A stretch of 45,450 nucleotides of DNA from Alloyangia mangrovi (lineage in GTDB: Bacteria; Pseudomonadota; Alphaproteobacteria; Rhodobacterales; Rhodobacteraceae). Position 1 is the first letter of the stretch. Every line of letters begins with the position of its first letter. Under the pieces are notes generated by a model, which was not told where the DNA came from, did no database searches, and was given only the letters and a program-made list of their open reading frames with translations. Positions 35,766-45,450 of this stretch are shown in pieces. Location: NCBI RefSeq assembly GCF_002300555.2, contig NZ_NTHN02000046.1:1-45450 (forward strand), in the 5' to 3' direction. A program made the translations under genes and the position numbers.

Positions 35766-36128
35766 ATGGATCGCATTTCGCTTCTCACCCTCGCCCTCGT
35801 GCTCGGCATGGCCGCGCTGGTCACGACCCTCACCGTGGGGCCGCGCCTGCCGCTGGCCGATGCGCTGATGGACGACAAGATGCAGCACGCGCTCGGCTTC
35901 GGCGCAATCATCGCGCCCGCCGCCTTCTTGCGGCCGCGCTGGCTCTGGGTGCTTGCCCCGGCGGCGATCGCCTTCGGCGGGCTGATCGAGGTCGTGCAGG
36001 CCTATGTCGGGCGCGATGCCGAGCTCAGCGACTGGGCCGCCGACATCCTCGGGGTCATGGCTGCCTCGACGCTGGCCATCGCCCTGCGCGCCCAACTGCA
36101 CCGTCGCGGGCTGATGCGCGGGCTCTGA
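35766..36128 (+). CDS. VanZ-like small membrane protein
   Basis: The 120-aa protein has three or four membrane segments (about 5-26, 45-58, 60-80 and 90-106). The middle carries the VanZ-type pattern DDKMQHALGFGAII and GLIEVVQAYVGRDAELSDWAADILG, with His, Glu and Asp in the usual places. VanZ-like proteins occur widely and are linked to teicoplanin resistance in a few cases, but most have no known role, and none is claimed here. It is a single gene on +, convergent with the glycosyltransferase 15 bases away. Confidence 0.8.
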   Translation: MDRISLLTLALVLGMAALVTTLTVGPRLPLADALMDDKMQHALGFGAIIAPAAFLRPRWLWVLAPAAIAFGGLIEVVQAYVGRDAELSDWAADILGVMAASTLAIALRAQLHRRGLMRGL

Positions 36129-36143
36129 GCGCCCGCCCTGACC

Positions 36144-36920
36144 TCAGGCCGCCTCGAACTCTTCGAACAGCCCCGCATAATAGGCATAGGCCCCGGGGTC
36201 GAGCCGCCAGAGGTTGCGGTATTGCGGAATGAACCGCTCCCCGCCCCCGGCCACCAGCGCGCGGATGTTCTCCGGCTTCGGCCCGTGGAAATGCACGATG
36301 GAGACGTCACGCCCGAGCCCCCAGTAGGGCTTCCAGTTCATCCCGTGCGGCAGCCGCGCGTGGCGCCAGCGGAAGAAGCTGTTGTAGCTCACCTGGTCGT
36401 GCCCCGGCGGCGACCAGGGCTCGCGGAAGCGCCGGGCGATCGACTCGGCAAAGGGCTCGGCCAGCGCCCGCAGCTTCGGCACGTTCATCAGCAGCACGCC
36501 ACTGTTGAAATGCGGGTAGCGCCAGCGGTAGCGCTCCGGCGCCGCAGCGAGCGGCTTGCGCAGCCGCGGCGGCGCGGGATGGGCGAGAAACATGACGTCG
36601 ACGTCGGTGTAGAGGACAAGATCGTCCTCCTGCTCGAGCGCGGGGATGTCGATCCGAAGCCAGTGCCCCGAGAAGGTGTCATAGGCCGAGCCATAAGCCC
36701 GGCGCAGCAGCGGTTCGAGCGAGCTGCGGTGCGCAACGACCTCGACCCCGAGCCCGCGCAGCCGCGCCACATGCGCCTCGGAGCTGCCGTTGTAGAGGCA
36801 GACCGGCCGCAGCCGGGTCCTTGCCAGACAGGAGGCGACGGCGACGCGCACCTGCCCCCAGACCTGCTCGAAGCCCTTCTCGTTCAGGCAGAAATACCAC
36901 TTCCGAAGTTCCGTCGTCAT
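36144..36920 (-). CDS. GT8-like glycosyltransferase
   Basis: The 258-aa protein has the donor/metal motif YTDVDVMF (about 102-109), and a later HFNSGVLLMNV, both typical of glycosyltransferase family 8 (GT-A fold, retaining, nucleotide-sugar donor). HDQVSYN and VHFHGPKP further on fit the same family. There is no membrane segment. The acceptor is unknown; LPS or another surface glycan is possible. I start at the ATG 36918-36920 (MTTELRKWYF); an upstream in-frame ATG (about 36962) would add 14 residues. It is divergent from tatD. Confidence 0.8.
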   Translation of the reverse strand: MTTELRKWYFCLNEKGFEQVWGQVRVAVASCLARTRLRPVCLYNGSSEAHVARLRGLGVEVVAHRSSLEPLLRRAYGSAYDTFSGHWLRIDIPALEQEDDLVLYTDVDVMFLAHPAPPRLRKPLAAAPERYRWRYPHFNSGVLLMNVPKLRALAEPFAESIARRFREPWSPPGHDQVSYNSFFRWRHARLPHGMNWKPYWGLGRDVSIVHFHGPKPENIRALVAGGGERFIPQYRNLWRLDPGAYAYYAGLFEEFEAA

Positions 36921-37063
36921 TCCGCCCACGCATCCAGTCCCTAGGGCGCCGTTAAAATCCATGGCCGGGCGGTCATCAACCCCCTTCCCCTGGGACACGC
37001 CACATCCCTGCCCGCGCATCCGGCAACCGTGGCCCGCGGGCCATGCGCGGGGCCGCCCCCTCC

Positions 37064-37092
37064 TTGACCCTGCCCCGCGCATGTCTGATACC
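37064..37092 (+). promoter_or_regulatory. Candidate housekeeping promoter for tatD
   Basis: TTGACC (37064-37069) and GATACC (37087-37092) are exactly 17 bases apart, 20 bases before the tatD ATG. This is the best sigma-70-type match I saw in the window. Confidence 0.55.
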
Positions 37093-37112
37093 TGCGCGCA
37101 AAGGACGCATTC

Positions 37113-37928
37113 ATGACCACTCCCCTGATCACCGACAGCCACTGCCACCTCGACTTTCCCGATTTCGACGACGAGCGCCCCGAGGTCATCGCCCGGGCGC
37201 TCGAGGCCGGGGTGCACCGCATGGTCACCATCTGCACGCGGATCGCGAACGAGCCCAAGGTGCGCGCCATCGCCGAGGCGAACGACCCGGTGTTCTACAC
37301 CTTCGGCGTCCACCCGATGAGCGCCGCCGAAGAGCCTGCCACCACGGTCGACGAGCTGATCACCCTGTCGCAGCACCCAAAGTTCGTCGGCATCGGCGAA
37401 ACCGGGCTCGACTACCATTACACCGCCGAGAGCGCCGAGGTGCAGAAGGTCTCGCTGGGCATCCACATCGAGGCTGCGCAGGAGACCGGCCTGCCGCTGA
37501 TCATCCATGCCCGCGCCGCCGATGACGACATGGCCCGCATCCTGACCGAGGCCCACAGGCGCAAGCCCTACAACTGCGTCATGCATTGCTTCAGCTCCTC
37601 GGCCGAGCTGGCCCGTGCGGCGCTCGACTGCGGCTTCTACCTGTCGATGTCCGGCATCGCCGCCTTCCCCAAGTCGCAGGAGCTGCGCGACATCTTCGCC
37701 GCCGCCCCGCTCGAGCGCATTCTCGTCGAGACCGACAGCCCCTACCTCGCGCCGCCGCCCTACCGCGGCAAGCGCAACGAGCCGGGCTACACGGTGCACA
37801 CCGCCAAGGTCGGCGCCGAGACCTTCGGCCTCGGCTTCGAGGAGTTCGCCGCCGCCACCGAGGCCAACTTCGAGCGCCTCTTCGCCAAGGCCGCGGCCTG
37901 GTCCCCCGCGACGGGCGGCACCGCATGA
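37113..37928 (+). CDS. TatD-family metal-dependent hydrolase (YcfH-like)
   Basis: This TIM-barrel metal-dependent hydrolase (271 aa) has the metal motif DSHCHLDF (8-15), GIGETGLDYHY, a central HARAADDD, a HCFSSS motif and C-terminal ETDSPYLAP. Family members act as DNases or D-tyrosyl-tRNA-type hydrolases; the substrate here cannot be told. Its stop overlaps the MBL-fold gene's ATG (ATGA). In related genomes tatD often follows tmk-holB, but here the pair lies 34 kb away. Confidence 0.93.
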   Translation: MTTPLITDSHCHLDFPDFDDERPEVIARALEAGVHRMVTICTRIANEPKVRAIAEANDPVFYTFGVHPMSAAEEPATTVDELITLSQHPKFVGIGETGLDYHYTAESAEVQKVSLGIHIEAAQETGLPLIIHARAADDDMARILTEAHRRKPYNCVMHCFSSSAELARAALDCGFYLSMSGIAAFPKSQELRDIFAAAPLERILVETDSPYLAPPPYRGKRNEPGYTVHTAKVGAETFGLGFEEFAAATEANFERLFAKAAAWSPATGGTA

Positions 37929-38726
37929 AGGGCGAGCTGCGCTTCACCATCCTCGGCTGCGGATCCTCGGGCGGCGTGCCGCGACTCGGCGGCAAATGGG
38001 GCGATTGCGACCCCTCGAACCCCAAGAACACCCGCCGCCGCTGCTCGATGCTTGTCGAGCGCGAAACCCGTGACGGCACCACACGTGTGCTGATCGACAC
38101 CTCGCCCGACATGCGCGCGCAACTGCTCGACGCCGGCATCGGCCATCTCGACGCCGCCGTCTGGACCCATGGCCACGCCGACCACACCAACGGGCTCGAC
38201 GACCTGCGGCAGATCGTCTTCAACCGCGGCTCGCGGCTGCCGGTCTGGGCCGATGGCGACACCCAGAACGACCTGATCTCGCGCTTCGGCTATGCCTTCG
38301 TGCAGCCCGAGGGCAGCCCCTACCCGCCGATCTTCGACCTGCACTCCATCCAGGGCCCCTTCAGCATCGAGGGCGCCGGCGGCGCGATTGCGCTGACCCC
38401 GATCAAGGTCGATCACGGCAGCATCGACGCGCTCGGCTTCCGCATCGGGGGGGCTGGTCTACATGCCCGACGTGGTGCGCCTCCCCGAGAAAGCCTGGGC
38501 CCACCTGCAGGACCTCGACTGCTTCGTCGTCGACGCGCTGCGCCGCACCCCGCATCCGACCCATGCGCATCTCGACCTGGCGCTGGAATGGATCGCTCGG
38601 GCTCAACCGCGCGAGGCCGTGCTCACCAACATGCACATCGATCTCGACTACGAGACCCTGGCGGCGGAAACCGCCGAACACATCCACCCGGCCTATGACG
38701 GGATGGTCCTGCGTTATGCGCTCTGA
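37925..38726 (+). CDS. MBL-fold metallohydrolase, PhnP-like (frameshifted in this sequence)
   Basis: The metallo-beta-lactamase motif THGHADH is at 81-87, after an N-terminal GCGSSGGVPRLGGKWG that resembles PhnP and RNase Z-related phosphodiesterases; PhnP cleaves cyclic phosphate esters. The frame runs intact to FRIGG at a seven-G run (38447-38453). With six G it reads FRIGGLVYMPDV and continues to MHIDLDYETL and the stop at 38726, giving about 266 aa. The N-terminal part alone would otherwise run into unrelated sequence. It is coupled to tatD by overlapping start and stop. Confidence 0.9.
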
Positions 38727-38845
38727 GGAGAAGCGCCGCGCAATCCGTCCCGCCGCCCCGCGGCACCTGGCCCCCTCGTCCATTTCCAAGTCCGCCCGCC
38801 GGAGGCCGCCCGCCGCCCGCCGCGCAATGTGAAAGCTCTCGGTCC

Positions 38846-39775
38846 ATGCAAGCCCTCCTCGACGTCATCCTCCCGGTCTTCATCGTCATCGGCGCGGGCT
38901 ACCTTGCCAGCTGGCGCAAGCTGCTGACCGACAATGCGATCGACGGGCTGATGGGCTTTGCCCAGACCATCGCCGTGCCCTGTCTGCTGTTCCGCGCCAT
39001 GTGGCAGCTCGACCTCGGCGAGTATTTCCGCTTTGATCTGCTCTTCTCCTTCTACGCCGGCGCGATCACCTGCTTCATTGTCGGCCTGTTCGGCGCGCGG
39101 CTCATCTTCGGCCGCGACTGGGAAGACAGCGTGGTCATCGGCTTCTGCGCGCTCTTCTCCAACTCGCTGCTGATCGGCCTGCCGATCACCGAGCAGGCGT
39201 TTGGCGAGGACGCGCTGAATGGCAATTACGCGATCATCGCCCTGCACTCGCCGCTCTGCTATGCCATCGGCATCACCACAATGGAACTCGCCCGCGCCCG
39301 CGGCACCGAGCTGCGCCGCCTGCCGCTGACCATCCTGCGCTCGCTGTTCCGCACGCCGATGGTCATCGGCATCAGCATCGGCATAATCTTCAACCTCGCG
39401 AAGGTCGAGCTGCCGCACCCGGTGACCGAAGCGCTGGGGCTGGTCACCCGCACCGCGCTGCCCTGCGCGCTCTTCGCGCTCGGCGGCGTGCTCTTCCGCT
39501 ACCGACCCGAGGGCGACCTGCGCACCATCCTCTTCGTCTGCGCGCTCTCGCTCGGGCTGCACCCGCTGATCACCTACACGCTCGGCACCGCCTTCGCCCT
39601 GCCCACCGACGCGTTCCGCTCGGCGGTGGTCACCGCCTCGGTGGCGCCCGGCGTGAACGCCTATGTCTTCGCCAACCTCTACGGTCGCGCCAAGCGCGTC
39701 GCCGCCTCCTCGGTGTTGCTGGCGACCGGCCTGTGCATCCTCACCACCTGGGCCTGGCTGCACCTGCTGCCCTGA
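38846..39775 (+). CDS. AEC family transporter (auxin efflux carrier-like permease)
   Basis: This 309-aa protein has about ten membrane segments arranged as two five-helix repeats, with the typical FIVIGAGYLASWRK near the start, NSLLIGLP in the first half, and ALFALGGVLFRY and VTASVAPGVNAYVFA in the second. AEC permeases export or take up small organic anions; the substrate is unknown. It lies 119 bases after the MBL gene on the same strand. Many orthologues are next to dcw-adjacent or housekeeping genes, so context does not help. Confidence 0.9.
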   Translation: MQALLDVILPVFIVIGAGYLASWRKLLTDNAIDGLMGFAQTIAVPCLLFRAMWQLDLGEYFRFDLLFSFYAGAITCFIVGLFGARLIFGRDWEDSVVIGFCALFSNSLLIGLPITEQAFGEDALNGNYAIIALHSPLCYAIGITTMELARARGTELRRLPLTILRSLFRTPMVIGISIGIIFNLAKVELPHPVTEALGLVTRTALPCALFALGGVLFRYRPEGDLRTILFVCALSLGLHPLITYTLGTAFALPTDAFRSAVVTASVAPGVNAYVFANLYGRAKRVAASSVLLATGLCILTTWAWLHLLP

Positions 39776-39792
39776 GCCCCGTCGGCACCGCA

Positions 39793-39852
39793 TTCTTCTA
39801 GGCGAAATATCCCGGGGGTGAGGCGCGCAGCGCCGAGGGGGCAGCGCCCCCT
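39793..39852. repeat. GC-rich intergenic repeat, copy 3
   Basis: In inverse orientation to the copy at 3311, this reads TTCTTCTA, AAATATCCCGGGGGTGAGGC, then GCGCAGCGCC, and a hairpin GGGGGC-AGC-GCCCCC. It follows the AEC transporter and may end its transcript. Confidence 0.6.
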
Positions 39853-39902
39853 CCTTGGGCCGAATTCTTTCGAGCCGCGCCCGACAATCGCCAATTTGAT
39901 GG

Positions 39903-39931
39903 TTCCCACCGCCCGCGCGCGGATCTATACG
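39903..39931 (+). promoter_or_regulatory. Candidate purA promoter
   Basis: TTCCCA (39903-39908) and TATACG (39926-39931) are 17 bases apart, about 40 bases before the purA start. Confidence 0.45.
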
Positions 39932-39969
39932 GAGCCCGTTTGAACCGCCGGCAAAAGGACAGGTGAGCA

Positions 39970-41265
<1,296 letters not shown>

Positions 41266-41272
41266 GCCCGGT

Positions 41273-41507
41273 ATGGCCCTCAGCTACAAATCCCGCCGCC
41301 GCTGGTCGCTGGTGATCCTGCTGGTGGGCCTGCCGCTCTACATCGTCGCGGCGGTCAGCGTGGTCAACGCGCTTAACCGCCCGCCGATCTGGCTGGAATT
41401 CGCGGTCTACGTCTTCCTCGGGTTCCTGTGGATGCTGCCCTTCAAGTTCGTCTTCAAGGGCGTCGGCAAGGCCGATCCGGATGCGGAGCCCCCCCAAGGG
41501 CGAGTAA
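41273..41507 (+). CDS. DUF2842 small membrane protein (frameshifted in this sequence)
   Basis: Two membrane segments (about 11-29 and 38-57) and the ending MLPFKFVFKGVGKADPDAEPPKGE fit DUF2842, a family of about 70-80 aa I know from alphaproteobacteria; its function is unknown. The seven-C run at 41489-41495 makes the raw frame run on for 200 bases through two terminator hairpins and into the convergent transporter, which is implausible. With six C it stops at TAA 41505-41507 (77 aa). It lies 7 bases after purA and is probably co-transcribed. Confidence 0.8.
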
Positions 41508-41531
41508 GCGCGCCCGGCGCGAGAGACACGA

Positions 41532-41566
41532 AAGGGCGCAGCCGCCAAGGCTGCGCCCTTCTTCTT
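41532..41566 (+). terminator. Terminator of purA-DUF2842
   Basis: A 12-bp stem (AAGGGCGCAGCC with GGCTGCGCCCTT) with a 5-base loop is followed by CTTCTT. Confidence 0.85.
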
Positions 41567-41609
41567 CGGCCCGGAGCGCTGCTTCGCTCGGCGCCCCCAA
41601 ATGCTCCAA

Positions 41610-41640
41610 CGAAAAAGGGCGCCGGAAGCCCGGCGCCCTT
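41610..41640 (-). terminator. Terminator of the MFS transporter
   Basis: An 11-bp stem (AAGGGCGCCGG with CCGGCGCCCTT) has a 4-base loop; on - it is followed by TTTTTCG. It lies 25 bases after the transporter stop. Confidence 0.85.
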
Positions 41641-41664
41641 CTCCGATCCGTCAGGCGATCCGCC

Positions 41665-42967
41665 TCAGACCTTGCCCTTGCCGCTGGCGAAGATGCAGAG
41701 CAACGTGACCGCCGCTGCCGCCAGCACGTAGTATCCCACGTAGGCAAGACCGTAGGTCGACTGCAGCCAGGTCGCTATATAGGGCGCGAGCGAGGCGCCG
41801 AAGATGCCGGCGAAGTTGAAGGTGATCGACGAGCCGGTGTAGCGCACGCGGGTCGGGAAAGGTGCCGCCAGCGCGGTGCCGATGAGGCCGTAGGTCATCC
41901 CCATGAGCGCCATGCCCAGCGTCACGAAGCCCATGATCCGCGCCTCGTTCGCCACCATCAGCACCGGCACGAGGAAGCTGAAGAGGCCGATCAGCACCGT
42001 GGTCAGAGTCAGGATCTCGCGGCGGCCGAAGCGCTCGGCCAGCAGGCCGGCCAGCGGGATGAAGGCGCCGAAAACCACCGAGCCCCAGATCTGGATCGCC
42101 AGCGCGTCGGTGAAGGGGATCTTCACGACCTTGACGTTGTAGCTCAGCAGGTAGGCGGTGCAGATGTAGAAGAGCACGAAGGTCGCCAGCGCCACGAAGG
42201 TGCCGAGCACGATCGAGACCTTGTGGTTCTTGAAGAGCTCCACGGCAGGCACGGCGACGCGCTCCTCGTTGTCGATGGCCTTCTGGAAGTCCGGCGTCTC
42301 GGTGATCGACAGGCGCACCCAGAGGCCCACGGCGATCAGCAGCAGCGACGAGACGAAGGGAATCCGCCAGCCCCAGCTCAGCAGCGCCTCTTCACTCATG
42401 AAGTGCAGCAGGATCCAGAACAGGCCCGACGACAGGAACAGGCCCACCGGCGCACCGAGCTGCGGGAACATGCCGTACCAGTTCTTCTTGCCCTCAGGCG
42501 CGTTCTCGGTGGCCATGAGCACCGCTCCGCCCCATTCGCCGCCAAGGCCGAAGCCCTGGCCGAAGCGGCAGAGTGCCAGCAGCAGGGGGGGCGATGACGC
42601 CGATGCTCTCGTAGCTCGGCAGGAAGCCGATCACCACGGTCGAGATGCCCATGGTCAGCAGCGCCGCGACCAGCGTCGCCTTGCGGCCGATGCGGTCGCC
42701 GAAGTGGCCGAAGACCAGCGCGCCGAAGGGGCGTGCGAAGAAGGCGATGGAGAAGGTGGCGAAGCTGGCCAGCAGCGCGGTCATCGGATCGCTGCTCGGG
42801 AAGAACAGCGCCGGGAAGACCAGCACGGCGGCGGTCGCGTAGACATAGAAGTCGAAGAATTCGATGGTCGTGCCGACGAGGCTCGCGGTCAGGACCTTGG
42901 CCGGAGAGTTGAGCGCCGGCGTGGCCCCGGCGCGCGAGCCACTGTAGGCTGCGTCTGAGAGGGACAT
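41665..42967 (-). CDS. MHS-type MFS transporter (frameshifted in this sequence)
   Basis: This major-facilitator permease (433 aa after correction, 12 membrane segments) has the metabolite:H+ symporter layout: IEFFDFYVYATAAVLVFP in the first helix, the loop motif GHFGDRIGRKATL, and a C-terminal domain with ERFGRREILTL. Substrates in this family include dicarboxylates, betaine and shikimate; the one here cannot be told. A seven-G run (42585-42591) breaks the frame at IGVIAP; with six the sequence reads IGVIAPLLLALCRFGQGF, then GGEWGGAVLM. It has its own operator-like upstream region and a terminator. Confidence 0.9.
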
Positions 42968-42982
42968 TTTATTTCGTCTTTC

Positions 42983-43030
42983 ATTGCGTCGGGAACAGTT
43001 TTGTTCCGGAATGGGTCCGGTTAACGCAAT
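42983..43030. promoter_or_regulatory. Operator-like palindromes before the MFS transporter
   Basis: GGAACA-GTTT-TGTTCC (42992-43007) is a perfect palindrome 25 bases upstream of the start. A second arm pair, ATTGCGT (42983-42989) and ACGCAAT (43024-43030), encloses it. The pattern fits a repressor binding site controlling a transporter. Confidence 0.5.
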
Positions 43031-43185
43031 CAGTGGATGGGCGGAAGTCGTGTGCCTGACTGTTTTCATCAGGCCCGCCATGCGCCGGGCGCATAGCTTC
43101 CCTAAGGGTTACCTGCATCCCGCGTTGGCGCTGCGAAAAAGACCCCGCCTGTCAGGGACTTCCACGGCGGAGCCTGCACGCGCAG

Positions 43186-43214
43186 CAAAAAGCCCGGAAC
43201 CAGCGGTCCCGGGC
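43186..43214 (-). terminator. Terminator of yciB
   Basis: A 10-bp stem (43192-43201 with 43205-43214, one mismatch) has a 3-base loop and, on -, is followed by TTTTT. It is about 30 bases after the yciB stop. Confidence 0.8.
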
Positions 43215-43243
43215 CCGGCCCTCTCGTCAGGTGAAGAGGCGCC

Positions 43244-43846
43244 TCACTCCTTGTCGGCGTCGAGCGCGTAGCGCTTGAAGAGCCCGCTCTGCGTCATGAA
43301 GAAGACAAAGACCGCCGCGGTCAGCCCGAAGGTCTTGAAATAGACCCAGCTCTCGGTGCTCATCGTGCGCCAGACGATCTCGTTGAGCACCGCCAGCCCG
43401 AAGAAGAAGGCACAGATCCGCTTGGTAAGGATCATCCACCCCTCCTCCTGCAGCGGCATCAGCCCTTCCATGACCTTGCGCAGGTAGCTCTCGCCGCGCA
43501 GGATCCCGGCCAGCAGCGCGAAGCCGAAAAGCAGGTAGATCAGCGTCGGCTTCATCTTGAAGAAGCGCTCGTCATTGAGCCAGACCGAGAGCCCGCCGAA
43601 GACCACGATCAGCACCGCGGTCACCACCTGCATGGCCGAGAGGTGCCCGGTCAGCTTCCACAGGATGCCGGTGCAGAGCAGCATCAGCGGGATAAACCCG
43701 GCGGTGACCACCACGAAGCCCTGATACTCGCGCCCGCCGATGACGTAGGTGTTGTCCTTCAGCAGCAGGTAGGCCGCGAAGAAGGCCAGCACCGGTCCGA
43801 ATTCGAGCGCCGACTTGAGGAAGGGGTTGATCTGCTTCGTGGCCAT
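43244..43846 (-). CDS. yciB: Inner membrane-spanning protein YciB / septation protein A
   Basis: This 200-aa polytopic protein (five or six membrane segments) carries the family's typical LEFGPVLAFFAAYL near the N-terminus, NDERFFKMKPTLIY in the middle and RTMSTESWVYFKTFGL near the end. YciB/IspZ influences cell-envelope synthesis and septation; its exact role is unsettled. The length is normal. An open neighbour on the other strand (MgtC-like) is about 110 bases upstream; ftsY is beyond it. Confidence 0.93.
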   Translation of the reverse strand: MATKQINPFLKSALEFGPVLAFFAAYLLLKDNTYVIGGREYQGFVVVTAGFIPLMLLCTGILWKLTGHLSAMQVVTAVLIVVFGGLSVWLNDERFFKMKPTLIYLLFGFALLAGILRGESYLRKVMEGLMPLQEEGWMILTKRICAFFFGLAVLNEIVWRTMSTESWVYFKTFGLTAAVFVFFMTQSGLFKRYALDADKE

Positions 43847-43954
43847 GCGGGTCTCCTTGTGCGAGAGCAGAGATAACCTCGCGGCGACGGCTTCTCAATG
43901 GCGGAACTGCCTCGCCCGCCGTCTCGTTGATCACCGACCAGCGGAGGAGACGTG

Positions 43955-44443
43955 ATGATCGAGGACATCGTGAACGAATTCCGGGGCACCTTCTCGGTGA
44001 TCCCCGCGGCGAGCGCCTTCGCCCGGCTGCTCGCGGCAATCGTGCTGGCGGGGCTGATCGGTCTCGAACGCGAATGGCGCGGCAAGCCCGCCGGCCTGCG
44101 CACGCATATCCTCGTGTCGGTCGCCGCCTGTCTCTTCGTGCTGCTGGGCCTCGAACTCGCCGCCATGGACTTCGGCGGCTCCTCGGAACAGCGCAACGAC
44201 CCGCTGCGGATGATCGAGGCGGTGACCGCCGGCGTGGCGTTCCTGGCGGCCGGGCTGATCTTCACCTCTGGCGGCAAGGTCCGCAATATCACCACCGGCG
44301 CCTCGCTCTGGCTCGCGGGCGCCGTGGGACTGGGCTGCGGCGCGGGGCAGATGCCGCTCGCCGCCATGACAACCGTGATCGTGCTCGTGGTGCTGACGCT
44401 GCTGCGCTTCGTCGAGGGCAAGATGGGCTGGAGCGAGGAGTAG
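43955..44443 (+). CDS. MgtC/SapB family membrane protein
   Basis: The 162-aa protein has four or five membrane segments. The MgtC pattern is clear: ARLLAAIVLAGLIGLEREWRGKPAGLRTHILVSVAA-type start with the GLER and GLRTH motifs, then VAFLAAGLIFTSGG and TTGASLWLAGAVGLGCG. MgtC proteins modulate Mg2+ homeostasis and ATP synthase activity in pathogens; no such role is shown for this one. I start at the ATG 43955 (GGAGGA about 6 bases upstream); a GTG one codon earlier is also in frame. It is convergent with ftsY. Confidence 0.88.
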   Translation: MIEDIVNEFRGTFSVIPAASAFARLLAAIVLAGLIGLEREWRGKPAGLRTHILVSVAACLFVLLGLELAAMDFGGSSEQRNDPLRMIEAVTAGVAFLAAGLIFTSGGKVRNITTGASLWLAGAVGLGCGAGQMPLAAMTTVIVLVVLTLLRFVEGKMGWSEE

Positions 44444-44460
44444 GCCCGCCCCTCCCGGGC

Positions 44461-45417
44461 TCAGCCCTTCTCGAGCCCGGTGAGCGCCGCGGCGAATTCC
44501 TCGGGATCGAAGGGCTGCAGGTCGTCGATCTGCTCGCCGACACCGATGGCATGGATCGGCAGGCCGAACTTGTCGGCCAGCGCCACCAGCACACCGCCGC
44601 GCGCGGTGCCGTCGAGCTTCGTCATCACCAGCCCCGAGACATCCGCCACCTGCTGGAAGATCTCCACCTGCCGCAGCGCATTCTGCCCGGTGGTCGCATC
44701 GAGCACCAAGAGCGTGTTGTGCGGCGCATCGGGGTCCTTCTTGCGGATGACGCGAACGATCTTGGCCAGCTCCTCCATCAGGTCCGAGCGGTTCTGCAGG
44801 CGGCCCGCGGTGTCGATCATCAGCAGATCGGCCCCCTCGGCCTGCGCCTTGGTCATTGCGTCAAAGGCAAGGCTGGCCGGATCCGAACCCTCGGGCGCGG
44901 TCAGCACCGGCACCCCGGCGCGGTCGCCCCAGATCTGCAGCTGCTCGACCGCGGCGGCGCGGAAGGTGTCGCCGGCGGCGATCACCACCGATTTGCCCGC
45001 GGCGCGGAACTGGCTGGCGAGCTTGCCGATGGTCGTGGTCTTGCCCGAGCCGTTGACGCCCACCACCAGCACCACCTGCGGTTTCTTGGCATAGAGCGGC
45101 AGCGGCTTGGCGACGGGGTCCATGATCCTCGCGACCTCGGCCGAGAGCAGCTCCTTGATCTCCTGCGTCGAGACCCGCTTGCCATAGCGCCCCTCGGCGA
45201 TGTTGGAGGTGACGCGAAGCGCGGTATCCACGCCCATGTCAGAGGCGATGAGCAGCTCCTCGAGGCTCTCGATCATCTCGTCGTCAAGCGCCCGGCGCAC
45301 CACCGGCGCGGCGGGCTGGGACTTGCCGAAGAGCCGCCCGATGAGACCGCCGCCGCGCTGCATCTGCGGCACTTCCGGGTCCTGCAGCGGCGCCGGGATC
45401 TCCAGCGGCGCGGGCAT
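44461..45417 (-). CDS. ftsY: Signal recognition particle receptor FtsY (N-terminus incomplete)
   Basis: FtsY is the SRP receptor GTPase that delivers ribosomes to the Sec translocon. The N domain ([18 protein letters not shown]) and the G domain are visible: [10 protein letters not shown] (P-loop), [21 protein letters not shown] and [10 protein letters not shown]. The intact frame begins at the ATG 45415-45417 (318 aa). FtsY usually has a longer acidic N-terminus. Here an in-frame stop lies just upstream, next to a seven-G run (45433-45439); one base fewer leaves the frame open to the window edge. The true start is therefore probably outside this window. Confidence 0.93.
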   Translation of the reverse strand: MPAPLEIPAPLQDPEVPQMQRGGGLIGRLFGKSQPAAPVVRRALDDEMIESLEELLIASDMGVDTALRVTSNIAEGRYGKRVSTQEIKELLSAEVARIMDPVAKPLPLYAKKPQVVLVVGVNGSGKTTTIGKLASQFRAAGKSVVIAAGDTFRAAAVEQLQIWGDRAGVPVLTAPEGSDPASLAFDAMTKAQAEGADLLMIDTAGRLQNRSDLMEELAKIVRVIRKKDPDAPHNTLLVLDATTGQNALRQVEIFQQVADVSGLVMTKLDGTARGGVLVALADKFGLPIHAIGVGEQIDDLQPFDPEEFAAALTGLEKG

Positions 45418-45450
45418 GGGCGACGGGTCGGCGGGGGGGCCTCACCGGCG

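Noticed and set aside
41508-41731. C-terminal extension of the DUF2842 protein
   Set aside because: It arises from the seven-C run, reads through two terminators and into a convergent gene.

Overview
The window is GC-rich chromosomal DNA from an alphaproteobacterium of the Rhodobacteraceae/Roseobacter type. Three things point there: the gene order and lineage-specific small genes (DUF2484 beside murB, DUF2842 beside purA), a DUF1127 gene followed by CCTCCTCCC-loop hairpins (the Rhodobacter CcaF1/CcsR arrangement), and a long untranslated leader in front of mraZ (the Rhodobacter UpsM arrangement). I see no insertion sequence, prophage, CRISPR array, tRNA or rRNA.

Layout. 1-4.5 kb: end of a SPOR-domain protein, a D-Ala-D-Ala carboxypeptidase, tmk and holB on +, with mrp/apbC convergent. 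4.6-8.7 kb: a probable heat-shock-type promoter, a DUF1127 protein, ten hairpins with one shared loop (five paired units), then valS. 8.9-35.0 kb: a nearly complete dcw cluster read on -, in the order mraZ, rsmH, ftsL, ftsI, murE, murF, mraY, murD, ftsW, murG, murC, a 75-aa membrane protein, DUF2484, murB, ddl, ftsQ, ftsA, ftsZ, then lpxC, bamD and recN. Two + strand genes (an HI0933-type flavoprotein and an uncharacterised protein with a ParB-like C-terminus) split it between murD and ftsW. 35.0-35.8 kb: a 775-base regulatory region with a terminator hairpin, a candidate UpsM-like sRNA, MraZ-type TGGG boxes, a large inverted repeat and A-tracts. 35.8-45.4 kb: VanZ-like protein, GT8-like glycosyltransferase, tatD, an MBL-fold hydrolase, an AEC transporter, purA, DUF2842, an MHS-type MFS transporter, yciB, an MgtC-like protein and ftsY.

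Together the central block makes and polymerises the peptidoglycan precursor (murB-G, ddl, mraY), builds the division machine (ftsL, I, W, Q, A, Z) and adds outer-membrane functions (lpxC, bamD). The leader region is the likely control point: MraZ autoregulation plus premature termination.

A quality warning affects many entries. Every G or C run of seven or more that lies in a coding sequence breaks the reading frame or start of a conserved gene (mrp, ftsA, murB, the MBL hydrolase, DUF2842, the MFS transporter, ftsY), and one base removed restores each; for ftsY this is less certain because the gene leaves the window. holB lacks one base inside its P-loop. These look like consensus errors, not biology, and I annotate those genes as functional.
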